Assembly (NCBI RefSeq): GCF_032925565.1
Contig: NZ_CP136708.1
Location: forward strand, 2,356,001 to 2,420,000
Direction of reading: 5' to 3'
Origin: Alteromonas sp. CI.11.F.A3
Lineage (GTDB): Bacteria > Pseudomonadota > Gammaproteobacteria > Enterobacterales > Alteromonadaceae
DNA length: 64,000 nt
The translations under genes were made by a program, and so were the position numbers. Positions within the stretch are counted from its first letter, which is position 1, and each line of letters starts with the position of its first letter. Under the pieces are notes generated by a model. That model was not told where the DNA came from and ran no database searches. It saw nothing but the letters and a program-made list of their open reading frames with translations. This document shows positions 1-12,168 of this stretch, one piece after another.

Positions 1-834
1 GGTCAACAGGCGTTGGCTAAAGACATTCAAGAGCGCACCAGCAATATCGAAAAGCTAAATATCGAGATTGAAGGGTTTAAAGTGCGTGCTACCGCTATTT
101 TGGAGCAGCTAGAAGACAGCAAGCTGTCGCTTAAATCTATTCTTGAAACACTGCCTGACGAGGCTGAAGAATCAAAGTGGCAGAAAGAGCTTGAAAGCAC
201 CCAAGGGAGTTTGTCACGCTTAGGGGCGGTGAACCTGGCCGCGGTAGAAGAATACGAAACCCAATCGGAACGAAAGTTACACCTTGATACTCAATATAAT
301 GATTTAACCGATGCGTTAGAAACATTACAAAGCGCGATACGTAAAATAGATAAAGAAACCCGTACCCGTTTTTCTACTACATTTGAGCAAGTGAACCAAG
401 ATTTGAAAGCCCTGTTTCCCAAAGTGTTCGGGGGAGGCTCAGCCTACTTAGCCTTAACCGACGATGACTTACTGGAAACCGGGGTGACCATCATGGCACG
501 CCCTCCTGGTAAGAAAAATAGTACAATTCACCTTTTAAGCGGTGGAGAAAAAGCGTTAACCGCTTTATCATTGGTATTTGCGATATTTAGGCTTAATCCA
601 GCACCATTTTGTTTGCTGGATGAAGTGGATGCACCATTGGATGATGCTAACGTTGGGCGTTTTTGTAACTTGGTTTCAGAAATGTCGCAAACGGTGCAGT
701 TTATTTATATCACCCACAATAAGATTGCGATGGAAATGGCAAGTCATTTAACCGGTGTTACCATGGCAGAACCTGGTGTGTCTAGGATGGTAGCGGTTGA
801 TGTTGATGAAGCAATGGCTTTCGCAGAAGCATAA
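1..834 (+). CDS. smc: Chromosome segregation protein SMC, C-terminal part (cut by left edge)
   Basis: C-terminal 277 codons of the SMC ATPase that compacts chromosomes with ScpA/ScpB. The reading frame is open from base 1, so the start lies outside the window. The end of a coiled coil (Glu/Lys/Gln-rich, about the first 120 residues) leads into the C-terminal half of the ATPase head. That half carries the ABC signature [12 protein letters not shown] and a Walker B ending in [11 protein letters not shown], followed by the switch His of ITHNK. The exact LSGGEKAL and DEVDAPLDD forms point to SMC rather than MukB or RecN. zipA follows after 19 bases and is probably co-transcribed. Identity is confident; only the N-terminal half is missing. 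Confidence 0.95.
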   Translation, partial: GQQALAKDIQERTSNIEKLNIEIEGFKVRATAILEQLEDSKLSLKSILETLPDEAEESKWQKELESTQGSLSRLGAVNLAAVEEYETQSERKLHLDTQYNDLTDALETLQSAIRKIDKETRTRFSTTFEQVNQDLKALFPKVFGGGSAYLALTDDDLLETGVTIMARPPGKKNSTIHLLSGGEKALTALSLVFAIFRLNPAPFCLLDEVDAPLDDANVGRFCNLVSEMSQTVQFIYITHNKIAMEMASHLTGVTMAEPGVSRMVAVDVDEAMAFAEA

Positions 835-853
835 CAAAGGGCGACGAAGCTAA

Positions 854-2491
854 ATGGAAGATGAATTACGTCTATCACTATTGTTTGCAGGTACCTGCTT
901 TATAATTGCAGTGCTTGCACACGGTATTTGGAAAATTCGCAAAAACACAAAACCGAACAGTAAACCTCGGGTTGAACCTAGGCAGTGGGCAGATACGGGC
1001 GAGGAAGAAGGTTCGCAATCAGAAGGTTTTGATGAATTAGGTATTGGCCAAGTTCGCGTGGTGAGCTCTGGCAATGCACAAGAAAATTCACAAAACGATT
1101 TCGATGCAATCGATGAGCAAAACCCAAGTGACGCAAGTAGCAATGGACATAGCGATGCCAATCGCACAGCGGCAAATGCCTCTAAAGCAAAAAGCTTTTA
1201 TGGCACCGATGACAGCTATGGTGATGAAAGCGATGTTAGTAATGTATCGGATAAACTGGCGCCTGAAAACGATACCAGTGATCACCTAGCGACATCTGCA
1301 CAGAAAGAAGCTAGTACTTCAAACTCTGGTTCAAGTGCTGCCACAAGTGCTAATGGTTCAAAAACGAGTTCTGAAGATTCCGCTTGTGACACAAATGCAC
1401 CGAAAGAAAAGGTGGTCGATAAACCTAAGCTTTATGGTTCGGTTGTGTCTAATCCAAAGCCGCATCTTCAAAGCAGTTCAGCTCCTGCAAATGAGGACGG
1501 TGGTTTCAGTTCAGACTCATTTCCAGAACCTCCAGGGTTTCTATTACGTGAAGGTGACGATGAATCTGCTAGTGAAGCTGCCGCTAGCACTACCAACCAG
1601 CCCTCTGCAAATTATAGCGCTGTCGATAATACACCAGTGTCTCATGATGCAGGCAATAGTGAATCAGCACCTGAACACAATTCACCAGAAATCGATGATT
1701 TCAGTTTAGATTCACCGGCAACGCAATCTGTGTCGGGGAATACTGCAGAGACAGACCGTAAAGACGCTGAACATCGGGTAAGCGAAGGTGCTGAAGTCGT
1801 TAGTGCCAGCGGCCTAGGTCAACAAGCTAAGCGATTTATGAAAGGAAAGCGCAGCAAACCTATTTCTCGCAAGCGCCAAGAGCCTAAATTTGGCGATGAT
1901 CAAATGCGTATCGATTTTGATGATAGTGCAGCCAGTACCGCCAATGCAGCCAATTCAGAAGGCGCAGAAAGTGCGAATACAGGCAGCCAAGATAACAGTA
2001 TGCAAAACGCGACTGCTTCTGACAGCCCCACTCAAAATGAAGGCGCTTCTGAGCAAATTGAGCAAGAAGTACTTGTACTCAATGTGAAAGCGCCCGAGGA
2101 CGACCCAATAGCTGGTGCGGCCTTGTTGCCAATGCTACTTACCCTTGGCTTTAAGTTTGGCGACCAGGATATTTTCCACCGTCATGTGAATTCAAATGGC
2201 AAAGGCCCAGTGTTATTTAGCTTAGCCAATATGTTTAAGCCTGGAATTTTCGATATTGATAACCTTGAAACCTTTAACACTCAGGGTGTTTCTTTGTTTA
2301 TGATCCTGCCCATTGAAGGCGACCCGCATCAAGTGTTCAACATGATGCATAACGCCGCACGTAAGCTGGCAGATGAATTTGGTGGTCAAGTGCTAGATGG
2401 TCGTCGTAGCGTGCTAACCAAACAAGGTTTACAGCAATACATGGAAAAAATACGTGAGTTTGAACGCAAACGTATGATTACCCGTCAGTAG
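854..2491 (+). CDS. zipA: Cell division protein ZipA
   Basis: Inner-membrane anchor that binds the C-terminal tail of FtsZ in the division ring. It is 545 aa. A single N-terminal membrane helix (about residues 8-25, LLFAGTCFIIAVLAHGIW) is followed by a basic stop-transfer patch (KIRKNTK). Then comes a very long Ser/Ala/Asp/Asn-rich linker to about residue 400. The globular ZipA C-terminal domain occupies roughly 405-545, with EDDPIAGAALLPMLLTLGFKFGD-like sequence and a conserved GQVLDGRRS segment. E. coli ZipA is 328 aa, so the extra length here is almost all linker. It sits between smc and ligA. A Rho-independent terminator follows the stop codon. Confidence 0.95.
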   Translation: MEDELRLSLLFAGTCFIIAVLAHGIWKIRKNTKPNSKPRVEPRQWADTGEEEGSQSEGFDELGIGQVRVVSSGNAQENSQNDFDAIDEQNPSDASSNGHSDANRTAANASKAKSFYGTDDSYGDESDVSNVSDKLAPENDTSDHLATSAQKEASTSNSGSSAATSANGSKTSSEDSACDTNAPKEKVVDKPKLYGSVVSNPKPHLQSSSAPANEDGGFSSDSFPEPPGFLLREGDDESASEAAASTTNQPSANYSAVDNTPVSHDAGNSESAPEHNSPEIDDFSLDSPATQSVSGNTAETDRKDAEHRVSEGAEVVSASGLGQQAKRFMKGKRSKPISRKRQEPKFGDDQMRIDFDDSAASTANAANSEGAESANTGSQDNSMQNATASDSPTQNEGASEQIEQEVLVLNVKAPEDDPIAGAALLPMLLTLGFKFGDQDIFHRHVNSNGKGPVLFSLANMFKPGIFDIDNLETFNTQGVSLFMILPIEGDPHQVFNMMHNAARKLADEFGGQVLDGRRSVLTKQGLQQYMEKIREFERKRMITRQ

Positions 2492-2511
2492 TCATTTCCT
2501 ATACATAGCAG

Positions 2512-2542
2512 AAAGGGCCTGACTTTTTAGCGGCCCTTTTTT
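2512..2542 (+). terminator. Rho-independent terminator after zipA
   Basis: AAAGGGCC and GGCCCTTT arms enclose a 12-base loop and run into six T residues just after the zipA stop. It ends the smc-zipA unit and separates it from ligA. Confidence 0.8.
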
Positions 2543-2634
2543 GTTATCTCATGCTACCATTAGGGCAATTATTTGTAGTTAAGTACATCCACTCAATTAA
2601 CATTGAGTGAGGGTGCTGCTTCTGTTTTAGTTAG

Positions 2635-4716
<2,082 letters not shown>

Positions 4717-4777
4717 CACTTTATCACTAGCATTGCTTGAGCAATCAGTATTAATAGCATGCTTACCATTCAAACGT

Positions 4778-4805
4778 AAAAAGGCGCTTAGAGCGCCTTT
4801 TTCGT
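4778..4805. terminator. Bidirectional hairpin terminator between ligA and the DUF2062 gene
   Basis: AAGGCGCT-TAG-AGCGCCTT has an A-run on its left and a T-run on its right. It can therefore stop transcription from ligA and, in the other direction, from the convergent DUF2062 gene. The rest of 4717-4921 shows no convincing gene. Confidence 0.75.
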
Positions 4806-4921
4806 GTCTGCGTGTGTGGTTTTTTTTGGGTATACAGCTGTGTATTCAAAACATATTTGGTAGGCCATGTACTCGCCTGTACCCGTCTTGTACTCTTCTG
4901 TCTAAAAACAGGGACAGCGCG

Positions 4922-5458
4922 CTACTGTGTTTGTACCTTGGCTTTTGCACGCGCCAATCTTCTGCGTTCCCATGCCTTTTTAACCTGAAAACGCCAAATC
5001 CAGTTCAGGGTGAAGTAACCCACAGCGCTGGCGATGATGGAACAAATTGCGCAGCCAACTAAAAATGCGGGGCCAATGGTACTGATGCTTTCTACTACCC
5101 ATTGCCAACTGAATTGGAATTCAAAGTGCTCAGGCTTGGTCCCAAGTACAGTAGAACCAATTTTATAAGCAGCATAAAATATAGGCGGTATGGTGAAGGG
5201 GTTGGTTACCCACACTGTGGCTACCGATAACGGTAAATTCGCACGAAAAGGGATGGCGACACCCGCAGAAAGCCACATTTGAAAGGGTACAGGCCAAAAT
5301 GCAAAAAACAGCCCTATACAAAATCCGCCTGCCGCTGAACGTCTGTTTAAATGCCATAAATTAGGTTCGTGCAAAACGCTGCCGAACACGCGCAGAATTT
5401 TGTTGTTCTTTACAGCCTGCGGTTCAGGCAGGAAACGTCTAATAAATTTCTTAGGCAT
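4922..5458 (-). CDS. DUF2062 family membrane protein
   Basis: A 178-aa protein of the DUF2062 family, function unknown. Visible features are a basic N-terminus (MPKKFIRRFLPEPQ), the family-typical H-x-N-R-R-S-A-A-G-G-F-x-I-G-L-F segment at about residues 35-50, and several hydrophobic spans. These include FFAFWPVPFQMWLSAGVAI, a TNPFTIPP turn, and a C-terminal helix near AFLVGCAICSIIASAVG. The end is strongly basic (Arg/Lys). It is transcribed divergently from comEC, with about 70 bases between the start codons. In related genomes DUF2062 genes are often near comEC or msbA. The family call is secure; no biochemical role can be assigned from sequence. Confidence 0.85.
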   Translation of the reverse strand: MPKKFIRRFLPEPQAVKNNKILRVFGSVLHEPNLWHLNRRSAAGGFCIGLFFAFWPVPFQMWLSAGVAIPFRANLPLSVATVWVTNPFTIPPIFYAAYKIGSTVLGTKPEHFEFQFSWQWVVESISTIGPAFLVGCAICSIIASAVGYFTLNWIWRFQVKKAWERRRLARAKAKVQTQ

Positions 5459-5527
5459 AACACTCGTTCGTTAACTATCAACATATGGGCTACATTCAGC
5501 CAGCTATATTTATTGCTACGTAAAACA

Positions 5528-8146
5528 ATGGTAAATCGTATCACAATTTGGTGTGGCAGTTTTTGTGTTAGCGCAACAACCGCTGCTTTATGGCCCGAGT
5601 TGCCATCGCTAAACCTAGTGATGACGCTTGCCATAGGTGGTGGTGTACTGCTGTTCCTATCAAAGTGCAATTTTCACTTTCAAACAATAAGCGGTGAGAA
5701 ACAAACGTCTTGGATAAAGTTTGTGCTTATTGCAGTTAGTGGCGCTTTTATAGGTGCTACATGGTTGGCGAGTTTAGGGTATTGGCACCTATCTTGGCAA
5801 CTACCACAGAGCAAAATTCAACAAGATGTCACAATTAATGCGGTGGTTGACCAAGGAGGCTGTCTAAGTGGTCAAAAAAACGCCGAGCTCAGCTTACAAA
5901 ATAGTGTAAATGCATTAAATGCAGAAAATATAGAAAGCACGGCAAACTCAAGTAAATTAAAACCGACTCAACGCGCAGGGCATGATGCAGGCGAACAGCG
6001 ATTTATGGCGTACACCGTAAAGGTTAACGCCCTAGATGATTTAGCACTCAGATTCACTCGTAAAATGACATTAAGTCACCGCGTGACCGGTGCCTGTTTA
6101 CACAACGGTGATAAATTTACGGCCACGGTGAAATTAAAACCAGCCTACGGCACGCTTAACCCAGTAGGTTTTAATCGGCAACAATACCTTGCCAGCCAAC
6201 GGATTGTGGCCACGGGCTATATAAAACAGCTACACAATGATTCCGTGGTTCATAATCATAGTACTCGTCATAACATGTCAGTTTTTTTATCTACGTTACC
6301 TCTTAATCAGATGCGCTGGTTTCAGGCGCTATTGATTGGTGAACGTAGTCTGTTAACTAAAGACGACTGGTATACGATTGGTCAAACCGGTACCGCGCAT
6401 ATTTTCAGTATATCGGGAATGCACTTATCCATAATCGCCATGACAGCGTTTTATGGATGTAGCGCGTTTATTTTTGTTGTCAGCAGCATAATGAAACGAA
6501 AATCGGCTTTTATAAACCTAAGGAGTTACGTATTAGTAACTTTGGTTAGTAGTGCGGCGCTGTATGTCATGCTAAGTGGTATGGCACTGCCCGTGGTGAG
6601 GGCGTTTGTTTTATTGGTGATGGGCGTAGGCTTTGCCGTGTTCAATAATGTGTTACGGCCATTACACATGGGCGTTTTCATGTTGTTTACCTGTATTGTG
6701 TTGTTCCCTTTGTCGTTGTTACAAGCCAGCTTTTATTTAAGTATTGGCGCGGTGATAAGTATTTGGCTGCTTAATTGGCGGTTTCGATTTCAAGGGATGC
6801 CTTGGTACAAAGCATTATGTTGCATGCAGTTAGGCGTGAGTGTTGTGATGGCGCCTATCACTCTTTTGTGGTTTGGTACGGCTAGTACAATTGGCATTAT
6901 TGCTAATCTCTTTGTATTGCCGGTTATTACACTTATTCTTCCTGTTGCACTAATTGCTTTAATGGCAGGGTACTATCTTTCTACAAGCTTAGTTCCTCCA
7001 AGCGTAGACTTTTCTGTTTGGGTGCTTCTTAAAATAGATACAGTATTAGGCTGGCTTTTAACCTGTTTAAGTGAAGCGGCATCTTGGCGAATAAGTGCAA
7101 TTCACTTCTATCCCAGCACGGGTTCAATGCTGTGCCTGCTTATTGCTATGTTATTAGCGTTTTTACCCAAGTGGCGCTACAAATGGGCATGTGTGTTAGT
7201 GCTAATACTGCCTGTTATCTTCTCTTTTATTCCTTCTTCTCCAACCCGATGGTTTGTAAATGTATTTGATGCTGGGCAGGGGACTGCCATTGCATTAACT
7301 AAAGGTGTACATGCCATCATTGTAGATACAGGGCCTATGTATAACGGTGAAGCGCCGTTAGCAAGTCAGGTAATACCGGCATTTCTTAAACGAAATAACA
7401 GTGAACAAGTAGACATGGTTATTCATAGTCATGGCGATACTGATCACGCTGGCGGAAAAACGGCTTTTAAAGATTGGTTAGACAGCAAAGGTATACAACC
7501 CTCATGGATAAGCCCGATAGACGGGTGTGAGCGAGGCAGGGGAATTAACTGGCAAGGCTTAACCCTGACTTTTCTATGGCCTGAAAAAGGAAATCAAGAA
7601 GACAGTAATGCCATGTCTTGCGTGATAAAAATTGATGATGGACATCACAGTGTTCTACTACCTGGTGATATTGAGCGTGCCAGTGAGTACGCCATATTGC
7701 ATGCAGAAAAAAAGCAAATGACTGTGGGTGCTAATGCGGGCGTAAGCAGTGCTCAAAATAATAAAAGCCAATTCAAAAGAGTGGTAGTAGATGCTGATGT
7801 GTTAATTGCGCCTCATCATGGCAGTAAAACCTCATCTACTGATATATGGATTAAACGTGTTTCCCCTGATGTGGTGATTTATACCCAAGGGTATGAAAAT
7901 AGATGGAAATTTCCAAGCCAATCAGTATTTTCTCGCTACCAACATTATGGCGTACGCCAATTCACCACCAGCGAATTTGGTTTCATTCGACTTGAGTTCG
8001 CAGAAGGTGGCTATATAGTTAGTTCAGAACGAAAAGACGCCCAAAACCGTTGGTATTTGCCACGTTATACGCCAAGGCACCTTATTTCTTCAGAGTTTGA
8101 AGTGAAGAAAACGGACATTTTCCAAGCAAAGCATAGGGTTGATTAG
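5528..8146 (+). CDS. comEC: ComEC/Rec2 family DNA internalisation protein
   Basis: Inner-membrane channel protein expected to carry single-stranded DNA into the cytoplasm during natural transformation. It is 872 aa from ATG 5528. A longer in-frame start at 5369 would overlap the divergent DUF2062 gene and precede the hydrophobic N-terminus, so I reject it. Order: N-terminal DUF4131-like membrane region, soluble OB-like part, competence domain with many membrane helices (HIFSISGMHLSI near its start), then a C-terminal metallo-beta-lactamase-like domain. That last domain carries HSHGDTDHAGG, LLPGDIE and APHHGS. It precedes msbA as in E. coli (ycaI-msbA). Whether this strain is transformable cannot be told here. 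Confidence 0.93.
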   Translation: MVNRITIWCGSFCVSATTAALWPELPSLNLVMTLAIGGGVLLFLSKCNFHFQTISGEKQTSWIKFVLIAVSGAFIGATWLASLGYWHLSWQLPQSKIQQDVTINAVVDQGGCLSGQKNAELSLQNSVNALNAENIESTANSSKLKPTQRAGHDAGEQRFMAYTVKVNALDDLALRFTRKMTLSHRVTGACLHNGDKFTATVKLKPAYGTLNPVGFNRQQYLASQRIVATGYIKQLHNDSVVHNHSTRHNMSVFLSTLPLNQMRWFQALLIGERSLLTKDDWYTIGQTGTAHIFSISGMHLSIIAMTAFYGCSAFIFVVSSIMKRKSAFINLRSYVLVTLVSSAALYVMLSGMALPVVRAFVLLVMGVGFAVFNNVLRPLHMGVFMLFTCIVLFPLSLLQASFYLSIGAVISIWLLNWRFRFQGMPWYKALCCMQLGVSVVMAPITLLWFGTASTIGIIANLFVLPVITLILPVALIALMAGYYLSTSLVPPSVDFSVWVLLKIDTVLGWLLTCLSEAASWRISAIHFYPSTGSMLCLLIAMLLAFLPKWRYKWACVLVLILPVIFSFIPSSPTRWFVNVFDAGQGTAIALTKGVHAIIVDTGPMYNGEAPLASQVIPAFLKRNNSEQVDMVIHSHGDTDHAGGKTAFKDWLDSKGIQPSWISPIDGCERGRGINWQGLTLTFLWPEKGNQEDSNAMSCVIKIDDGHHSVLLPGDIERASEYAILHAEKKQMTVGANAGVSSAQNNKSQFKRVVVDADVLIAPHHGSKTSSTDIWIKRVSPDVVIYTQGYENRWKFPSQSVFSRYQHYGVRQFTTSEFGFIRLEFAEGGYIVSSERKDAQNRWYLPRYTPRHLISSEFEVKKTDIFQAKHRVD

Positions 8147-8217
8147 GGAAATGACTCAAGTACTAGTACAATAGCTAGGGTGAAAGTAATGAATAACGAA
8201 CAGGTTAAAACACTTTG

Positions 8218-9963
8218 ATGCAACAAACCGATCCGTCGGCCTTCCAGGTTAAACGCTTTTTACGCTATCTGCGTGAATATAAACTCCCTTTCTTCGTTGC
8301 CGTTATTGGCATGGTGGGCTACTCCGCGGTAGATACTTTTGTATTTGCACAATTGCAGCCCATGATTGACGAGTCACTAGGGAAAAACGATCATGCGTAC
8401 CTGCGGTTGGCCGCCTATGCGATAGTCCCTTTGTTTTTGTTACGGGGCCTATTCAACTTCCTTGGTACTTACACATTAACGTGGATTGGTGCGAAGGTTG
8501 TCATGCGCATGCGACAACAGTTGTTCGATAAATATATCCATTTGCCAGTGTCATTCCACGATACGCAAGCGGTGGGCGCGTTAATAAGTAAAGTGACCTA
8601 CGACACAGAGCAAGTTGCCAATGCTTCTGGTAAAGCTTTGTTAACCTTGGTTCGGGAAGGGGCGCTTGTTATTGGATTACTCGCGGTAATGTTTTATTAC
8701 TCGTGGCAGTTATCTATTATCTTCTTACTAATTGGCCCCTTGGTTGCCGTTATTGTCTCATTTGTTAGTAAGCGGTTTAGGGTGGTGAGTCGAAACATTC
8801 AGCAAGCCATGGGCAACTTAACTTCTGCGGTAGAGCAAGCGGTAAAAGGCCATAAAGTGGTCATTATGTTTGGTGGACAAACCATCGAACAAAAACGCTT
8901 CGAGCAGAAAAATAACAATAATCGTCAACAAACCATGAAACTGGCGGTTACCCAAATTTTAAGTGTGTCGTCTATTCAAGTTATTGCGTCTGTTGCGTTA
9001 GCCGTAGTGCTTTATATTGCCAGTACGCCTGGCATGGTAGAAAAGCTCTCTGCGGGTGTATTTATTAACGTAGTGTTTTGTATGGTGATGCTATTAAAGC
9101 CACTTAAACAGTTAACGACAATTAATAATGAATTTCAAAAAGGCATGACTGCCTGCGTGAGCGTATTTGAAATATTAGACAGAGAAAACGAAGCCGATTC
9201 CGGCGACATAAAAGTAGAGCGTGCAGTCGGTAAAATTGAATTCGATGATGTTACCTTTACTTACCCTGGCAAGCATTCTCCTGCGTTAACGAACGTCTCG
9301 TTTACCGCAGAGCCTGGCCATTCAGTTGCTTTGGTCGGGCGTTCAGGAAGCGGCAAGTCGACTATTTCGTCGTTGCTTACCCGATTCTATTCCCCGCAAA
9401 GTGGGCAAGTCAGGTTGGATGATAATCCTTTAGACAGTATTGATTTGAAATCACTACGGGCACAGTTTGCAGTGGTATCGCAAAACGTGACATTGTTTAA
9501 CGATTCTATTGCCAATAACATTGCTTATGGTGCGAAAGAAACAGTAACGCAGGCGCAAATTGAGCAAGCCTGTAAAATGGCCCATGTCGATGAGTTTTTA
9601 GGTAATTTACCTGAAGGTATCGATACCGTTATTGGTGAAAATGGCCTTATGTTATCGGGCGGTCAGCGTCAACGTATCGCTATTGCGCGGGCTATTTTGG
9701 CCGATGCACCTATTTTGATTTTAGATGAAGCAACCTCAGCGCTTGATACCGAATCTGAAAGATTGATTCAAGATGCGTTAGAAACGCTACAGCAACGTTG
9801 TACCAGTATTGTAGTCGCACACAGGTTATCGACTATTGAAAATGCCGATACCATCATGGTGGTTGAGCAAGGTCGCATCATTGAAAGTGGTAAGCATCAC
9901 GAGTTACTTGAGAAAGGTGGGCATTATGCTCAGCTTCACGCGCTGCAGTTTGGTGATAACTAA
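8218..9963 (+). CDS. msbA: Lipid A export ATP-binding/permease protein MsbA
   Basis: Homodimeric ABC exporter that flips core-lipid A across the inner membrane. It is 581 aa, close to the E. coli protein. The N-terminal half is a six-helix transmembrane domain. The ATPase has Walker A GRSGSGKST, the signature LSGGQRQRIAIARA, Walker B ILILDEATSALD and the switch His in VVAHRLST. A TTG sits immediately before ATG 8218; I chose the ATG. lpxK starts directly after the stop codon, so msbA-lpxK-ycaR-kdsB is clearly one operon, matching the E. coli order. All of it serves lipopolysaccharide assembly. Confidence 0.97.
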   Translation: MQQTDPSAFQVKRFLRYLREYKLPFFVAVIGMVGYSAVDTFVFAQLQPMIDESLGKNDHAYLRLAAYAIVPLFLLRGLFNFLGTYTLTWIGAKVVMRMRQQLFDKYIHLPVSFHDTQAVGALISKVTYDTEQVANASGKALLTLVREGALVIGLLAVMFYYSWQLSIIFLLIGPLVAVIVSFVSKRFRVVSRNIQQAMGNLTSAVEQAVKGHKVVIMFGGQTIEQKRFEQKNNNNRQQTMKLAVTQILSVSSIQVIASVALAVVLYIASTPGMVEKLSAGVFINVVFCMVMLLKPLKQLTTINNEFQKGMTACVSVFEILDRENEADSGDIKVERAVGKIEFDDVTFTYPGKHSPALTNVSFTAEPGHSVALVGRSGSGKSTISSLLTRFYSPQSGQVRLDDNPLDSIDLKSLRAQFAVVSQNVTLFNDSIANNIAYGAKETVTQAQIEQACKMAHVDEFLGNLPEGIDTVIGENGLMLSGGQRQRIAIARAILADAPILILDEATSALDTESERLIQDALETLQQRCTSIVVAHRLSTIENADTIMVVEQGRIIESGKHHELLEKGGHYAQLHALQFGDN

Positions 9964-10974
9964 GTGAGCCGTATGGTGAAGCGCTGGTACGCTGGTCACC
10001 CGTTAGTTTGGCTGTTATCGCCACTTGCGATACTTTTCTGGGTGATATCCGCTTTTCGAAGGTTTTTGTTTTCTACAGGCCTGAAAAAAGTGTATCGAGG
10101 CCGTGCTAAGGTTATTGTCGTAGGCAATATTTCGGTTGGCGGTAACGGTAAAACACCCGTAGTACTTGCACTCGCGCAGTATTATCGCAATAAGGGTATG
10201 CAAGTTGGTATTTTAAGTAGAGGGTATGGCGGTAAGTCTAGCTACTATCCTCGACAAGTTACCGGTAACGATGATGCCAGTGAAGTAGGAGATGAACCTC
10301 GATTACTGGCCATTCGTAGTCAAGTGCCAGTGGTCATTGACCCCATTCGCAGTCGGGGAGCAGATTACCTTTCAAATGATCTTAATTGCGACCTAATTAT
10401 CTGTGATGATGGGCTTCAACATTATGCGTTAGCAAGAGATGTTGAAGTGGTGGTAATGGACGAACGTTTAACCGGCAGTGGCTTCTTAATACCTATGGGG
10501 CCGCTTAGAGAAGGTCATTGGCGGCTGGCCACGGTGGATGCTATCGTGCATAACCGTGCTGATAACAAAAAGCCAGAGCTTAAAGCAGGAAAAACTCCTC
10601 AGTACCTTATGAAGTTGGTAGCCGGTGAAGTGTGCTCTGTTACAAAGCCCACCGAGCAGACTGAACTGACTAACTTTACTGGTAAAAATATTACCGCAAT
10701 GGCGGGTATTGGTGCTCCTGAACGTTTTTTCTCTCAGTTAAAGAGTATGGGGGTGAACTTGTCCAGCACATTACCGTTTCCTGACCATCACCAATTTACG
10801 GCAAACGATATTCCATCGGGTACGGTATTAATGACCGAAAAAGATGCAGTGAAGGTAAGTGATATCGCCCACAGTGATTGTTGGTATTTGCCGGTTTCGG
10901 CAAGTATCGACCAGAATTTTTTCACACAAATAGATAATAAGCTGGTTAATGCTGGCTTAACAATGACGCCTTAG
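9964..10974 (+). CDS. lpxK: Tetraacyldisaccharide 4'-kinase LpxK
   Basis: Phosphorylates the 4' position of the lipid A disaccharide precursor to give lipid IVA at the inner membrane. It is 336 aa. A hydrophobic N-terminal segment (VWLLSPLAILFWVISAF) tethers it to the membrane. The P-loop is in GNISVGGNGKTPVV, and the family motifs LSRGYGG and DDGLQHYALARD follow. The start is GTG 9964, immediately after the msbA stop; an ATG three codons later is the alternative. Such tight coupling argues for translation linked to msbA. Confidence 0.96.
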   Translation: MSRMVKRWYAGHPLVWLLSPLAILFWVISAFRRFLFSTGLKKVYRGRAKVIVVGNISVGGNGKTPVVLALAQYYRNKGMQVGILSRGYGGKSSYYPRQVTGNDDASEVGDEPRLLAIRSQVPVVIDPIRSRGADYLSNDLNCDLIICDDGLQHYALARDVEVVVMDERLTGSGFLIPMGPLREGHWRLATVDAIVHNRADNKKPELKAGKTPQYLMKLVAGEVCSVTKPTEQTELTNFTGKNITAMAGIGAPERFFSQLKSMGVNLSSTLPFPDHHQFTANDIPSGTVLMTEKDAVKVSDIAHSDCWYLPVSASIDQNFFTQIDNKLVNAGLTMTP

Positions 10975-10990
10975 CAAGCAAGGAAATACA

Positions 10991-11185
10991 ATGGCATTTG
11001 ATAATAAATTATTAGAAGTACTGGCATGCCCAGTGTGCAAAGGTAAATTGGTGCTTAATGATGAAAAAGATAAGCTAATTTGCCGCTTTGACCGTTTAGC
11101 TTACGATATTAAAGACGGTATTCCGGTGCTTATCGAAAGCAAAGCAACGGTAATGACACTTGATGAAGTAGACGCAACGCGATAG
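10991..11185 (+). CDS. ycaR: Trm112-like small zinc-ribbon protein (YcaR family)
   Basis: A 64-aa protein of the Trm112/UPF0434 family. The N-terminal [14 protein letters not shown] holds a CPxC pair, and [10 protein letters not shown] near the end is typical of the family. The second half of the metal site appears reduced (one Cys, in [12 protein letters not shown]). It lies between lpxK and kdsB exactly as ycaR does in E. coli, with an AAGGAA ribosome-binding site ahead of the ATG. Its role is not established; conserved linkage suggests a function connected to the LPS genes or simply their expression. Confidence 0.9.
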   Translation: MAFDNKLLEVLACPVCKGKLVLNDEKDKLICRFDRLAYDIKDGIPVLIESKATVMTLDEVDATR

Positions 11186-11192
11186 GTGTGTG

Positions 11193-11942
11193 ATGGCATT
11201 TACAGTAGTTATTCCCGCACGATATGGCTCTAGTCGTTTTCCAGGCAAACCCTTAGCGGATATTAACGGCAAACCCATGATTCAGCATGTGGTGGAGCGA
11301 GCCATTGAGGCGGGGGCGGAGCGGATAATTGTCGCCACTGACGATATGCGCATTGCCGACGTTGCAAACGAATTCTCTCATGTATGTATGACCGCCGATA
11401 CACATCAATCAGGCACCGAACGTATTGCCGAGGTCATTGAGAAAGAAAACATTGCTGCTGATAGCATAGTGGTTAATGTGCAAGGCGACGAACCTTTTAT
11501 TCCAGCGGCGAACATTAAGCAAGTGGCAAGTAATTTGTCGAATGCACCTCAATGTGTGATGGCTACCTTGTCTACGCCCATTTTAGAAAGCGACGATGTA
11601 TTCAATCCTAATATGGTTAAAGTACTCGTTAACGCACATCAAGAAGCGATGTACTTTTCTCGTTCGGCTATTCCATTTGAGCGTGATCGTATGATGGAAA
11701 ACCGTCAAAGTGCTGATCCTAAATTGTATTTTCGACATATAGGCATTTATGCGTACCGTGCACAATACGTGCAGCAGTACGTAAGTTATCAGCCTAGTGC
11801 TCTTGAGCAAATTGAATCTCTCGAGCAGCTTCGGGCCTTGTGGTATGGCGACAAAATCCATTGTGCTGTGGCAAATGCCAAACCACCAGTAGGTATTGAT
11901 ACACCTGAAGATCTTGCGCGTTTGCTAGCGTCGCTAGGGTAG
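11193..11942 (+). CDS. kdsB: 3-deoxy-manno-octulosonate cytidylyltransferase KdsB
   Basis: Activates Kdo with CTP to CMP-Kdo for attachment to lipid A. It is 249 aa. The N-terminal nucleotide-binding motif is [16 protein letters not shown]. The central [10 protein letters not shown] and the late [10 protein letters not shown] and [14 protein letters not shown] segments are diagnostic of KdsB. I chose ATG 11193 over the GTG just before it. It is the last gene of the msbA operon; only 7 bases separate it from the ycaR stop. The following 226 bases (11943-12168) hold no gene I can support. Confidence 0.97.
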   Translation: MAFTVVIPARYGSSRFPGKPLADINGKPMIQHVVERAIEAGAERIIVATDDMRIADVANEFSHVCMTADTHQSGTERIAEVIEKENIAADSIVVNVQGDEPFIPAANIKQVASNLSNAPQCVMATLSTPILESDDVFNPNMVKVLVNAHQEAMYFSRSAIPFERDRMMENRQSADPKLYFRHIGIYAYRAQYVQQYVSYQPSALEQIESLEQLRALWYGDKIHCAVANAKPPVGIDTPEDLARLLASLG

Positions 11943-12168
11943 GCCGCATTTTTACTTGCTTTTTTAGTGGCTGAAAACCAGTAAAGATAAAAAGCTACGT
12001 GATATAACGTGTTAAAGAGCATTACGATTTGCCTGCTTAAAGACAAATCTTACTGTTTGAAAAAACGGTTAAAACATACTTTCATTGTGAGTGCATGCAG
12101 CCTAGTTATTTCGAAGTACGACTGGCATATTCTAAATTGGGTGCAGCATAAAAATAGGGAGCGTTAAC

